Of a DNA stretch of 37,298 nt, positions 1-7,785 are shown in pieces (position 1 is the first letter of the stretch; the number at the start of each line of letters is the position of its first letter). The stretch is from JBGSYJ01 sp041748075 (GTDB lineage: Bacteria > Acidobacteriota > Thermoanaerobaculia > Gp7-AA8). The translations under genes were made by a program, and so were the position numbers. The stretch is taken from contig JBGTDX010000066.1 in assembly GCA_041748075.1 (NCBI GenBank), positions 1 to 37,298 of the forward strand, in the 5' to 3' direction. The notes under the pieces are model-generated. The model made no database searches. It was given only the letters and a program-made list of their open reading frames with translations, and had not been told where the DNA came from.

Positions 1-93
1 GAACATTGCATGTTCGGCCCTCGTTCTCAGAGATGGACAGTCCTGGACTCAGGGCCGAACATGCAATGTTCGGCCACATGGCTCAAGGTTCAT
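1..93. repeat. REPIN-like palindromic element, copy 1 (left end cut by window)
   Basis: Two arms in inverted orientation flank a 29-nt spacer (22-50). The right arm (51-77) is a 27-nt sequence and the left arm (1-21) is its reverse complement, truncated by the window edge. Each arm is itself a near-palindrome, a 10-bp stem GGCCGAACAT/ATGTTCGGCC around a 3-nt loop. A second copy lies at 33114-33195 with the same arms, a related spacer (both contain CAGTCCTGGA) and a shared right flank ending GGTTCATTA. In this copy that flank supplies the TAA stop codon of the photolyase gene. The architecture resembles a REPIN (two REP hairpins in inverted orientation); no RAYT transposase is present in the window. 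Confidence 0.85.
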
Positions 94-1547
94 TAGCGGC
101 GCGAAAGCGAAGGATCACCATTCGTCTCCCGATCGATCTTCTTCCGGTAGCCGCGCAGATCCACCTTCTTCCGGGTCGCGTCGGAGCTCATGTAACGGAC
201 CATCCCGAAAATCGGCCGCTCCGGAGCCCAGGGCCGGTCGTGTTTTCCGAAGCACCAGAGCACCCCGGCGTGCGTATTCGGATCCCGTCCGTCCAACGCC
301 CATCGCTCATGCAGAGCGATCATCGTGCGGTGCGCTTCTTCCGGCGAGCGGGTCCACTCGAGGACTCGTTTTCCCCAGAGCATGCGGAGATAGTTGTGCA
401 TGATGCCGGTCTCCAGAAGCGCCCGCTGGGCAAGGTTCCAGACCTCGTCGCCCGTCTCTGCGCGCTCCATCTGACCGAAATCGTAAATTGGCATTCTCCG
501 GTCATGCCGGTGGGCGTCGAGAGTTCTGGCAGCCCAGGCGGGCAGGACCGCGAGCGAATCATGATCCGGCCTGAAATGGCAGAGATTGAAAGAAAGCTCC
601 CGCCGAATGACAGCCTCTTCGAGAAACGCATCGATGTCTTCGGCAGGGGCCGCGCTGAAGAGGACCCGCCGGGCAACCTCGTCGATGCCGACATGGCCGA
701 AGTGGAGGTACGGGGAGAGCTCACTCGTTTTCTCCGGCTCCCGGTTGCGCCGGGACGCGTAGCCTTCCAGGCGGGAATGGACGAAGATCTCGAGTCGTCG
801 CAGCGCCTCTGCCCTTCCACCTTTCACGGGCGCCCTCGGAACCGTGTGGTCGATTGCGCACGATCCCACTGCCATGCTGATGTCAGTGCCGTTCCACACG
901 TCGAGCTCGAGATCGCCATTGAACGGCCGGACTCCGGGCTCGATCTCCGGAATGGTTGCCCATCGCTGTTCGAACTCACGGTGCGCTTTGTCGCGGAAGA
1001 ACCTGGCGGAGTACTGCTCGCCGGGAAATGCGCGCATCGGCAGGATCCCATTGCCGTCAACGAGCCAGAGCGGGACCGGACAGCTTCGTGAGAAGCTCGC
1101 GGTTTGAGACTGCTGAATGAAGGTCGGATACTCATCGGTGACGACCATTCGAGCCCTGCGGGAAAGGCGCTCGAGCACACCCCTCGCCGCCTCATGGGTC
1201 GCAGGGAGGAAGAACTCGTAGCGCAAGCCTCGCTGCGCGGCGATCCGGCGGTTGTCTTCGACTCCCTCCAGCACAAAGGTATGAATCCGGTCGTTCGCCG
1301 AGGGGTAATCGGGTCGAAGAGACTCGTACACCACGACAGGAAGGCCGGCCTCATTCCCCTGCAGGATGGCAAAATCGAGCGCCAGGTTCGCCGTGGTCCG
1401 CCTCGACGCCTGCGCCCAATAGAGAATGTAGTCGCCTCGGGCTCGGTCTGGTCCGCCGGCTCGAGTCAGCCGGCCTTCGAAGGGGTCGGCACCGCCCCGC
1501 TCCAGCACGGATCGATACGGAAGAAAGGACTGTCGTGGGGTGAACAT
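93..1547 (-). CDS. phr: Class II deoxyribodipyrimidine (CPD) photolyase
   Basis: Light-driven FAD enzyme that splits cyclobutane pyrimidine dimers in DNA. The 484-residue product has an N-terminal Rossmann-like photolyase domain (about 40-180) and a C-terminal helical FAD-binding domain. Class II signatures are visible: TSELSPYLHFGHVG, then YLRMLWGKRVLEW, then WALDGRDPNTHAGVLWCFG followed by ERPIFGMVRYMS near the C-terminus. Length is normal for the class. ATG at 1547 is preferred because GGAG lies 9 nt upstream; a GTG at 1562 would add five residues but has no ribosome site. The gene stands alone, and its TAA lies inside the conserved flank of the palindromic element at the window start, so the last residues may have been reshaped by that insertion. 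Class assignment is by motif recognition; confidence is high. Confidence 0.95.
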   Translation of the reverse strand: MFTPRQSFLPYRSVLERGGADPFEGRLTRAGGPDRARGDYILYWAQASRRTTANLALDFAILQGNEAGLPVVVYESLRPDYPSANDRIHTFVLEGVEDNRRIAAQRGLRYEFFLPATHEAARGVLERLSRRARMVVTDEYPTFIQQSQTASFSRSCPVPLWLVDGNGILPMRAFPGEQYSARFFRDKAHREFEQRWATIPEIEPGVRPFNGDLELDVWNGTDISMAVGSCAIDHTVPRAPVKGGRAEALRRLEIFVHSRLEGYASRRNREPEKTSELSPYLHFGHVGIDEVARRVLFSAAPAEDIDAFLEEAVIRRELSFNLCHFRPDHDSLAVLPAWAARTLDAHRHDRRMPIYDFGQMERAETGDEVWNLAQRALLETGIMHNYLRMLWGKRVLEWTRSPEEAHRTMIALHERWALDGRDPNTHAGVLWCFGKHDRPWAPERPIFGMVRYMSSDATRKKVDLRGYRKKIDRETNGDPSLSRR

Positions 1548-1696
1548 GAAGGAAGGCTCCACACACGGTCGAGCCAGGCCACAAAGTATCGCTCGCTCGC
1601 GGGAAACCTACAAGAAAAGCGGAAGCGACCTCCACCGTTGATCCTCAGCTGTATTTTCAGGTCGCGCTCGCCGACCTACATGAGAGGAGGAGTTGA

Positions 1697-2167
1697 ATGC
1701 AAACCAAAGAACGTATCACCCTGGTTTTCCCCGACATGGCGCTGACCGAGCTCGACTGGGAGTCTTCCGAACGGGAGGAGTCCGTCATCACGGTGAGCAA
1801 CTACAACGTCCTGAATGGCGCGCTCCATGCGGGCGTTCAGGAACTGGGCAGGGACATCGAACGGGTCATCTTCGACCGTTCCATCGATGGCGATACCTAT
1901 CTGACCTTTCTCTCCTCGCTTCCCATCGAGTTCCGCGGTGACGTGCTGCGCATCCGGCAAGACGGCTCGGGCACGCTCAGCGCCTCGAGCCCTCGGGGCG
2001 ATGGCAGATTCCTGTACGGGTTGAGCGTGGTCGATGTCGGCTTCTATCTGCGCACAGTCACGCGGGTCGGGTTCTGCACGCTCGACAGAGTGGAAGACCT
2101 TCTCGGCGTCGGGATTTCCGATGAAGAGTCGAAGGCGCCGCACTTCGCGCCACTCGTGGCAGTTTAG
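1697..2167 (+). CDS. Hypothetical protein, 156 aa
   Basis: I do not recognise the family. The start is well supported: GGAGGAG lies 6 nt before ATG. The product is a soluble, acidic protein without a signal peptide or membrane segment. It has alternating hydrophobic stretches that suggest a compact alpha/beta domain, for example around residues 50-90 and 105-130 (LYGLSVVDVGFYLRTVTRVGF). It is divergent from the photolyase gene and may share the 150-bp intergenic region with it for promoters. Nothing in the neighbourhood indicates a role, so a link to light or DNA-damage response would rest only on proximity. Confidence 0.8.
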   Translation: MQTKERITLVFPDMALTELDWESSEREESVITVSNYNVLNGALHAGVQELGRDIERVIFDRSIDGDTYLTFLSSLPIEFRGDVLRIRQDGSGTLSASSPRGDGRFLYGLSVVDVGFYLRTVTRVGFCTLDRVEDLLGVGISDEESKAPHFAPLVAV

Positions 2168-2180
2168 CAAGTCCTCGAGA

Positions 2181-2207
2181 GATCCATCGCTTCGCTCAGG
2201 ATACACA
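2181..2207 (-). repeat. TGTCATCCTGAGC-family repeat, half-site
   Basis: Read on the minus strand this is TGTGTATCCTGAGCGAAGCG followed by ATGGATC, a diverged member of the family also found at 7722, 12537 and 26210. It lies 3' of the hypothetical gene ending at 2167, in a 200-bp gap that otherwise shows only GC-rich sequence with no further gene. Confidence 0.6.
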
Positions 2208-2367
2208 TCGTTGGCCGAGGCTCGAGTAGCAGGGGCGGAGCCTGAGGACGGAAAACAACAGCCTCAGAGCCCGATACGAGCGATTCGCTGACCTCACGCT
2301 CCCTTTGCCGGACTCGACGGCTCGATTCTTGCTTTCGCTCTCTTGTGTTCCCACGGAGTGAAAGGAA

Positions 2368-2667
2368 ATGACATTGGTTAATTCTATGTGTGCCGAGATC
2401 AACGTCTTTCAGGGCGTCGGAGAGAAGACAGGTATCGTCGTCGAGCGGAGCGCGGTGCGAGGAAAGAAGGGGCTGTGCAAGAGCATGCGCGACCTGACGA
2501 TCAAATCGCGCGTACTGGGCGACGGTTTTTACTACCTGCCCATCGAGCTCTGGCCATTCTCCGAGCCTGTTGTCGTACACCGGCAGGACTGGACCGTGAT
2601 CGGCTCGATTCCCCGCACTACCAGACCCGCCAAGAAGCGAACTCGCAGGGGCGGCTCAGACACCTGA
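2368..2667 (+). CDS. Small hypothetical protein, 99 aa
   Basis: The family is not recognised. GGAG lies about 10 nt upstream of the ATG, and the first 75 residues have plausible protein composition (for example GDGFYYLPIELWPF and VVVHRQDWTVIGSI). The C-terminal 20 residues are strongly basic (RTTRPAKKRTRRGG). There is no signal peptide or membrane segment. It lies 130 bp upstream of the D,D-carboxypeptidase gene on the same strand. An overlapping minus-strand frame (2164-2580) is open too but has arginine- and serine-rich shadow composition and no ribosome site. Existence as a real gene is likely but not certain. Confidence 0.5.
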   Translation: MTLVNSMCAEINVFQGVGEKTGIVVERSAVRGKKGLCKSMRDLTIKSRVLGDGFYYLPIELWPFSEPVVVHRQDWTVIGSIPRTTRPAKKRTRRGGSDT

Positions 2668-2798
2668 TCGCGGCCGGCAGCATGCAGCAATCCGGCGGCC
2701 CGGCCGATTGCGCCCGTCTCCTGTTCGCGCATTCGCTCCGCATCACGCAGCTCGTGGTATGGCGCGTGCAATTTCGTCGCATCGAAAAGGAGACGCTG

Positions 2799-3902
2799 AT
2801 GAAATCCGTAGTTCTGTACATTCTCGTCGCCCTGCTGGCGGTATCTGCGTTCGCCCAGGAAGAGCCCTACACCGCGGCCCTGCTCATCGAACCGACGACG
2901 GGCAAGGTGCTGTACGAGAAGAATTCGGAACAGCCGTTTCACACGGCATCGATGATCAAGATGATCACGCTGCTGGTGGTGATGGACGAGATCAGCTCGG
3001 GAGATCTTTCGCTCGACGAGCCGGTCACCACATCGGCCAAAGCGAGCCAGCTGGGAGGCTCACAGGTCTACCTCGCCCACCGGGAGGTTTTTCCGGTCCG
3101 CGACCTCATCGCCGCGGTCAAAGTGCATTCGGCTAACGACGCAGCCCTGGCCCTGGCCGAGCACATCGCCGGCACCCAGGAGGCTTTCGTCATAATGATG
3201 CGCGCGAAGGCCAGCGAGCTCGGTTTGAAGAATACCCAGATCCATACTCCTCACGGTCTCCCGGCCCCAGACGAAGAGGCGGACATGATGAGTCCGGTGG
3301 ACCTCGCGAAGGTCGGCATCGAGACTCTCAAGCATCCGATGCTGATGGAGCTGGGAGTCAAGGAGACAATGCCTTTCCGCGACGGCAAGTTCACCATGTA
3401 CAACCCCAACCGCCTGCTCAAAATGTACCCGAACACTACCGGAATCAAAACGGGATATCACGGAAAAGCGGGCTTCTGCGTCACCGCTTCCGCGCGCCGG
3501 GGAGACATGGATCTGATCGCAGTGATCATGGGATCGCAGAGGCGGGAAGACACCTTCAAAAGCGCAGCAAAACTGCTCAGCGAAGGTTTTGCCAAATACC
3601 AGATGTCTGAGGCAGTAAAGCGGGGCACGGTGATGACCGTCCCGGCGAGCATTCGGGGCGGCGCCTCGGACAGCGTCCAGGTCGTAGCGGGAGCAAATGC
3701 AAAGGTTCTGACCGAGCGAGGTAAAGAGGATGCGATTCAGTTGACGATGATCGCAGATCCTATCGAAGCTCCTGTTGCGAAGTTCCAGCGCATCGGGACC
3801 ATCATCGTCAAGCAGGACGGCGAGACCGTCGCACAACTTCCCGCGCTTGCACTCGACGAAGTACCGAAACAGTCGCTGTTCAAGCGCCTGCTACCTTTCT
3901 GA
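2799..3902 (+). CDS. D-alanyl-D-alanine carboxypeptidase (PBP5/6, DacA/DacF type)
   Basis: Periplasmic serine peptidase that trims the terminal D-Ala from peptidoglycan stem peptides. The 367-residue precursor has a signal peptide (1-19, cleavage after SAFA). All three penicillin-binding motifs are present: SMIK at 51-54 (nucleophile Ser51), SAN at 111-113 and KTG at 217-219. After residue about 270 follows the beta-rich domain typical of PBP5-like enzymes, and the sequence ends in FKRLLPF, a short basic and hydrophobic tail that could act as the usual amphipathic membrane anchor. The start is fixed by AAGGAG 6 nt upstream; the frame is open further upstream without good coding character. SAN in place of the commoner SGN is a known variant. 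It is probably monocistronic, followed by a small hairpin. Confidence 0.95.
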   Translation: MKSVVLYILVALLAVSAFAQEEPYTAALLIEPTTGKVLYEKNSEQPFHTASMIKMITLLVVMDEISSGDLSLDEPVTTSAKASQLGGSQVYLAHREVFPVRDLIAAVKVHSANDAALALAEHIAGTQEAFVIMMRAKASELGLKNTQIHTPHGLPAPDEEADMMSPVDLAKVGIETLKHPMLMELGVKETMPFRDGKFTMYNPNRLLKMYPNTTGIKTGYHGKAGFCVTASARRGDMDLIAVIMGSQRREDTFKSAAKLLSEGFAKYQMSEAVKRGTVMTVPASIRGGASDSVQVVAGANAKVLTERGKEDAIQLTMIADPIEAPVAKFQRIGTIIVKQDGETVAQLPALALDEVPKQSLFKRLLPF

Positions 3903-3910
3903 TCCGCCAC

Positions 3911-3929
3911 GACCTGAAACCCTCAGGTC
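3911..3929 (+). terminator. Hairpin after the carboxypeptidase gene
   Basis: A 7-bp perfect stem GACCTGA/TCAGGTC with a 5-nt loop begins 9 nt after the stop codon. It has no T-run, so it may be a weak terminator or an mRNA 3'-end stabiliser rather than a classical intrinsic terminator. Confidence 0.4.
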
Positions 3930-3974
3930 CGGCTGTCGTATCAATGATCTGAGATTCACTGGGAGAGGATGTCG

Positions 3975-4163
3975 ATGCCGCTTTACCGCTCGTCACGATA
4001 CCGAATGATTGCCGGAGTCTGCGGCGGCATGGCCGAATGGCTCGGCTGGGACCCGACACTGGTGCGTATCCTCTTCGTACTGATCTCGGTGCTTTCAGCT
4101 GCCTTCCCGGGCATCCTGGTCTACATCATTCTGTGGGTGATCATGCCGGCTGCACGCGCGTGA
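3975..4163 (+). CDS. PspC-domain small membrane protein
   Basis: The 62-residue product consists of a single PspC domain: a basic N-terminus YRSSRYRMIAGVCGG, a conserved segment MAEWLGWDPTLVRILFV, and one long transmembrane stretch ending in YIILWVIMPA. In enteric bacteria PspC takes part in the phage-shock (envelope stress) response with PspA and PspB; short stand-alone PspC proteins are common elsewhere and are mostly uncharacterised. No pspA or pspB is nearby. ATG at 3975 is preferred because GAGAGG lies 6 nt upstream; ATG at 3969 would overlap that ribosome site and add two residues. It is convergent with purN, with only 18 bp between the stops. Confidence 0.9.
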   Translation: MPLYRSSRYRMIAGVCGGMAEWLGWDPTLVRILFVLISVLSAAFPGILVYIILWVIMPAARA

Positions 4164-4181
4164 TCGTGGGGAGCGCTGCAT

Positions 4182-4796
4182 TCACTCTTCACTCTCGAAC
4201 AGAACCCTGCGCCCCTCCACCCTGTAGCCTCCGCTCAGCTTCCTGATCGCATCGGGATAGGCGACGTGCTCCTGGGCCAGGATGCGCGACGCGAGGCTTT
4301 CTTCAGTGTCGCCGTTGAGCACCTCCACGGCGCGCTGCACGAGAATTGGACCCCCATCGAGTTGCTCATCGACGAGATGGACGGTGCAGCCTGAGATCTT
4401 CACTCCGTGCCCAAGCGCCTGTGCCTGTGCATCGAGTCCCGGGAACGACGGCAGCAGCGACGGATGGATGTTCACGATTCGATTCCTGAAACGATCGATG
4501 AACCAGGGAGACAGCAGGCGCATGTATCCCGCGAGCACCAGCAGGTCGGCGCCGGCCGCGGAAACGATCGCCTCGACTTCGGCCTCATGCGCCTCCCGCG
4601 TCGGGAACTCTCGATGATCCACCAGATGCGCCGGAAGGCCCAGCTCGCGCGCGTGCTCGAGTCCAGCGACGGCAGGCCGGTTGGAAATCACTGCAACAAT
4701 CGGGATCGGGATATGCCCCGATGCGCAGGCGCGCGCAATCGCCGCGAAATTCGACCCGCGCCCCGACAGGAGCACCGCCAGCCTCGTCGCACGCAT
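4182..4796 (-). CDS. purN: Phosphoribosylglycinamide formyltransferase (GAR transformylase)
   Basis: Transfers the formyl group of 10-formyltetrahydrofolate to GAR in the third step of purine synthesis. About 204 residues, normal for PurN. The N-terminal nucleotide-binding segment LAVLLSGRGSNFAAI (GRGSN motif) and the catalytic region are visible: N-I-H-P-S-LLPSFPG (about 110-120, with the Asn and His of the active site) and GCTVHLVDEQLDGGPILVQ (His and the essential Asp). The start codon overlaps the purM stop as TGATG, so translation is almost certainly coupled. A GTG one codon earlier is an alternative start. Operon with purM. Confidence 0.97.
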   Translation of the reverse strand: MRATRLAVLLSGRGSNFAAIARACASGHIPIPIVAVISNRPAVAGLEHARELGLPAHLVDHREFPTREAHEAEVEAIVSAAGADLLVLAGYMRLLSPWFIDRFRNRIVNIHPSLLPSFPGLDAQAQALGHGVKISGCTVHLVDEQLDGGPILVQRAVEVLNGDTEESLASRILAQEHVAYPDAIRKLSGGYRVEGRRVLFESEE

Positions 4797-5863
4797 CACT
4801 CGATCCAGCTGGGGAATCCTGCGGGAGGAAAATCGTAGCGGACCTTCCCGCTGCCCTTCTTCACGTTTCCGATGAAGAAGTAGCGCTGCCTCGCCATCTC
4901 GAGCCGACGCACCACGCGGTCCACTTCAGCGGGCGAGAGGATTAGAACCATTCCGATCCCCATGTTGAAAACGCGGAACATCTCTTCCACGGAAACCTCC
5001 CCGTGCTGAAAGATGTACCGGAATATGGGTAAAACATCCCATGAGCCAGCCTTGATCACGGCATCACAATCGTCGGGAAGAACCCGAGGCACGTTGTCCG
5101 TGAGGCCGCCACCCGTTATGTGAGCCAGCGCGTGAATCGCCTTTTCCTCGATCAGCGGGAGCAGCGGCCGCAGGTAGGACATGTGCGGCTGCAGAAGAAC
5201 CTCGCCGAGCTTGCCTCCTGCCTCCTCGAGAATGGTCTGAGGCTCGTGTCCCATTCTCTCGAACAGGACTTTGCGAGCCAGGGAGTACCCGTTCGTATGG
5301 AGGCCCGCTGACGGCAGTCCGACCAGGATGTCCCCTTCCCGGACTTTCTTTCCGTCGATCAGTTGCGCATGGTCGACGGCACCCACGATGAACCCTGCGA
5401 TGTCATAGTCGCCATCGGAGTAGAAACCGGGCATCTCGGCAGTCTCACCACCGATCAGGGCCGCTCCGTTTTCCTTGCAGGCTCTGGCCATTCCCCGCAC
5501 GACATCGGCCATGACGGCCGGCTCGAGCCTTCCCGTTGCGAAGTAATCGAGAAAAAAGAGGGGGCGTGCTCCCTGCACGAGGATGTCGTTGACGCAGTGA
5601 TTCACCAGGTCATATCCCACCGTGTCGTGGATCTTCATCGCCTGAGCGACTCGAAGCTTGGTGCCGACTCCGTCCGTCGACGAGACCAGAATCGGGGACT
5701 CCATACCCGAGAAATCAGGACGGAAGAGCCCGCCGAAGCTGCCGATGTCCGAGAGCACACCCGGCGTGAAGGTGTCGCGCACGATCGTGCGGACCTCGCG
5801 CAGCGCCTCGTCCTGCGCATCGATGTTCACGCCCGCTTCGCGGTAACTGTCTTTCTTCGTCAC
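4796..5863 (-). CDS. purM: Phosphoribosylformylglycinamidine cyclo-ligase (AIR synthetase)
   Basis: ATP-dependent ring closure of FGAM to AIR, step five of purine synthesis. The 355-residue product has the usual PurM length and motifs: FGGLFRPDFSG near 45-55, VGTKLRVAQAM, the loop DLVNHCVNDILVQGARPLFFLDY (about 85-107), GGETAEMPGFY, and the C-terminal domain HITGGGLTDNVPRVLP and FNMGIGMVLI. The first codon is GTG; no Shine-Dalgarno is visible, and a TATCCT box sits 6 nt upstream, which fits a leaderless transcript. It is first gene of the purMN operon. Confidence 0.97.
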   Translation of the reverse strand: MTKKDSYREAGVNIDAQDEALREVRTIVRDTFTPGVLSDIGSFGGLFRPDFSGMESPILVSSTDGVGTKLRVAQAMKIHDTVGYDLVNHCVNDILVQGARPLFFLDYFATGRLEPAVMADVVRGMARACKENGAALIGGETAEMPGFYSDGDYDIAGFIVGAVDHAQLIDGKKVREGDILVGLPSAGLHTNGYSLARKVLFERMGHEPQTILEEAGGKLGEVLLQPHMSYLRPLLPLIEEKAIHALAHITGGGLTDNVPRVLPDDCDAVIKAGSWDVLPIFRYIFQHGEVSVEEMFRVFNMGIGMVLILSPAEVDRVVRRLEMARQRYFFIGNVKKGSGKVRYDFPPAGFPSWIE

Positions 5864-5869
5864 CGCCGG

Positions 5870-5875
5870 AGGATA
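5870..5875 (-). promoter_or_regulatory. Candidate -10 box of purM (leaderless start)
   Basis: TATCCT on the minus strand ends 6 nt before the purM GTG, where a ribosome site would otherwise be expected. The same hexamer in the same place precedes the genes starting at 6425 (minus) and 28541 (plus). No convincing -35 box is seen. Confidence 0.45.
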
Positions 5876-5881
5876 TGAGGA

Positions 5882-5980
5882 AAAGATGAAAGATGAAAGA
5901 CGAAAGATGAAGCCCCACCTATCCGGAAGGGTGACCGGGCTTCATCTTCATCTTTCATCTTTCATCTTTGAGAAACCTTT
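5882..5980. repeat. Long inverted repeat of AAAGATG-type units
   Basis: The left arm (about 5882-5916) is a run of degenerate AAAGATG heptamers ending GAAGCCC. The right arm (about 5937-5970) is its near-perfect reverse complement, beginning GGGCTTCATC. The loop is about 20 nt. The structure separates purM from the gene at 5955-6425, and its right arm supplies the last codons of that gene (KDER and stop). It could act as a transcriptional block or be a slippage-prone palindrome. Confidence 0.8.
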
Positions 5981-6425
5981 CCATCAGCCCTGCGTTTTGC
6001 TCCATCGCTCTGATCTCGATCCAGTACGCCCGTCCGAACATGTAGATCGAAGCGACCGTCAGCAGATGATGGGTCCAGAGCGGGAGGCTTCCCCTGTGGA
6101 TCCCTCCTCCGAGAATGAACGTCAGCATGAGTACCAGCATGGCGTACATGGCGGCAGGAAAGACTCTCGACTTGAAGCGCTTCGTCCCCTGAACGACCGC
6201 CGCTTCGTCCTCCTCTCCTTTTGCCTTGTCCTTGATCTCCTTGCCGGTGCCGATGAAGAAGAACATCGTCATGCTCTGCGAGAACAGCCCGAGGACCACG
6301 GTCGCCAGCGCGTAGAGGATATGCCTGCCGACTTCCGCGCCGGTCTGGGCCGTGAAGCCGACCACGCTCGTCGCAACGAGACCGGCGATCGTTAGAAGGG
6401 TCGTGATGAGGAGGAATTGGGCCAT
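5955..6425 (-). CDS. Hypothetical four-helix membrane protein, 156 aa
   Basis: The family is not recognised. The product has four hydrophobic segments: about 3-24 (LLITTLLTIAGLVATSVVGF), 34-55 (ILYALATVVLGLFSQSMTMFF), 89-108 (AMYAMLVLMLTFILGGG) and 117-134. A charged loop (about 58-85, KEIKDKAKGEEDEAA) separates the helix pairs. The gene has no ribosome site; TATCCT lies 8 nt before the ATG. Its C-terminal residues come from the AAAGATG inverted repeat, and a second low-complexity inverted repeat lies directly upstream, so the gene is bracketed by simple-sequence palindromes. An upstream extension of the frame through the repeat is unlikely to be coding. Confidence 0.8.
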   Translation of the reverse strand: MAQFLLITTLLTIAGLVATSVVGFTAQTGAEVGRHILYALATVVLGLFSQSMTMFFFIGTGKEIKDKAKGEEDEAAVVQGTKRFKSRVFPAAMYAMLVLMLTFILGGGIHRGSLPLWTHHLLTVASIYMFGRAYWIEIRAMEQNAGLMERFLKDER

Positions 6426-6433
6426 GGCGGGGA

Positions 6434-6439
6434 AGGATA
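6434..6439 (-). promoter_or_regulatory. Candidate -10 box (leaderless start of the 156-aa membrane protein)
   Basis: TATCCT on the minus strand, separated by 8 nt from the ATG at 6425, with no Shine-Dalgarno sequence between them. Confidence 0.4.
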
Positions 6440-6448
6440 CATGGGGGA

Positions 6449-6620
6449 GAGTAGACAGTACACAGGGGGAGTAGTCAGTAGTCAGGAGCCAGGAGTCTGT
6501 GGTCTGTGGTCTGTGGTCTGTCGAAAGTAGACAGTGCACAGCACACAGTAGACAGTAGACATGAGAGGGCGGGCTCCTGACTACTGACTCCTGGCTACTG
6601 ACTACTTCCCACTCCCCCAA
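6449..6620. repeat. Low-complexity inverted and direct repeat cluster
   Basis: Built from short recurring words. AGTAGTCAGTAGTCAGGAG (6470-6488) reappears inverted in 6573-6606 with small changes. GTAGACAGT(A/G)CACAG occurs in direct copies at about 6451 and 6528. GTCTGTG is repeated three times at 6495-6515. The right arm overlaps the end of the FabH gene and provides its TAG stop. The cluster has no coding potential and could form a long imperfect hairpin between the two genes. Confidence 0.75.
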
Positions 6621-7672
6621 CGATACAGCGCTGCTCCCCAGTGCAGTCCGGAGCCCAGCGCGGTGAACGCAACGAGTTTGCCGGGCTTCACCAGGCCGGT
6701 CTCGATGCACTCATGCAGCAGGATCGGAAGTGTTCCGGCTGTCGTATTGCCATACCGTTCGATGTTGTGTGGAACCTTTTCCGCCGGAAGTCCCAGGACC
6801 TTCTGCACCCCTTCGACGATTCGCAGGTTGGCCTGGTGAATCAGAAGTACGTCGATATCGTCCACCTTCACGCCGGCGACTTCGCAGACTTCCCGCACCG
6901 CCTCCGGCATGAGCGACAGCGCCTGCCGAAAGACTTCCCGTCCTTCCATCGTCGGAATGTAGTCGCCCGATTCGACGTCCTCGGCTGTCACGAACGGCCT
7001 GTTGCGGAAGCCGAGTCCTTTGACATGAAGGCAGGCAAATGCCGAGCCGTCGCTGTGCAGTTTCGAGGCGAGAAAGCCGGAGGACGGATCGCCGGAGGGC
7101 TCGATGACGACAGCTCCTGCGCCGTCTCCGAAAAGAACCGTGCGGTCACGGATGCTCGTGTTCGCGGCGCGCTCTTCGGCCGTGACCTCACGATCCTCGA
7201 GACCAATGGTGATATCCCAGCCGTTGTGCCACGGCATGAACGGAGTGTGGACATCGGCGCCGACCAGCAACACGCGCCGGTACTTGCCGCTTCGAATCAG
7301 CGAATCGGCGAACTCGAGTCCATACAGGAATCCCGAACACTGCTGTCGAATGTCGAACGTCGGGATCGATCGGAATCCCATCGCATCCTGAAGCAACGGC
7401 CCGTTACCCGGGAAGAAGTAATTGGGCGTCATCGTCGCGAAGATGATTACGTCGATCTGGTCGACGGTCACCCCCGCTGCTTCGAGCGCTCCTCTCGCGG
7501 CAGCGGTGCCGAGCTCCACGGAGCCTTCACCGGGCGATACGTAGTAGCGCTGCTCGATACCGCTGCGGGTCCGTATCCACTCATCCGAGGTATCCATGAT
7601 CCGGGCTAGCGCGGCGTTCGGCACAACGTTGGCGGGCAAACCGATCCCGCTGCCGGTAATCACACTGTTCAT
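6602..7672 (-). CDS. fabH: 3-oxoacyl-ACP synthase III family protein (FabH-like)
   Basis: Thiolase-fold condensing enzyme. In type II fatty acid synthesis FabH starts chains by joining acetyl-CoA (or a branched acyl-CoA) to malonyl-ACP. The 356 residues contain the Cys-His-Asn triad: Cys112 in QQCSGFLYGLEFAD, His279 in HQANLRI and Asn309 in YGNTTAGT. Length is slightly above the 315-330 of classical FabH because of an insert around residues 145-175 (PWHNGWDITIGLEDREVTAEE). That insert leaves room for a related function such as a FabH paralogue with another acyl primer. No acpP, fabD or plsX lies alongside. Start: GAGG 8 nt before ATG. The stop codon lies in the simple-repeat cluster downstream. 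Confidence 0.9.
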   Translation of the reverse strand: MNSVITGSGIGLPANVVPNAALARIMDTSDEWIRTRSGIEQRYYVSPGEGSVELGTAAARGALEAAGVTVDQIDVIIFATMTPNYFFPGNGPLLQDAMGFRSIPTFDIRQQCSGFLYGLEFADSLIRSGKYRRVLLVGADVHTPFMPWHNGWDITIGLEDREVTAEERAANTSIRDRTVLFGDGAGAVVIEPSGDPSSGFLASKLHSDGSAFACLHVKGLGFRNRPFVTAEDVESGDYIPTMEGREVFRQALSLMPEAVREVCEVAGVKVDDIDVLLIHQANLRIVEGVQKVLGLPAEKVPHNIERYGNTTAGTLPILLHECIETGLVKPGKLVAFTALGSGLHWGAALYRWGSGK

Positions 7673-7721
7673 CTGCGTTTCCTCGTCAGTCCCGGAGTCT
7701 TTTCAGTGAAGCTTATCAGCG

Positions 7722-7768
7722 TGTCATCCTGAGCTGACGTTTTGCTCATTCTCGAGCTCAGGATGACA
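7722..7768. repeat. TGTCATCCTGAGC-family palindrome
   Basis: Perfect 14-bp inverted arms TGTCATCCTGAGCT (7722-7735) and AGCTCAGGATGACA (7755-7768) around a 19-nt loop. It lies between hslO and fabH, which are both on the minus strand, and could form an mRNA hairpin after hslO. Confidence 0.8.
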
Positions 7769-7785
7769 GATTCGCGCCCCCCGGA

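Noticed and set aside
6..1091. Long plus-strand open frame opposite the photolyase gene
   Set aside because: Its composition mirrors the codons of the photolyase, it has no ribosome site, and it begins inside the palindromic element.
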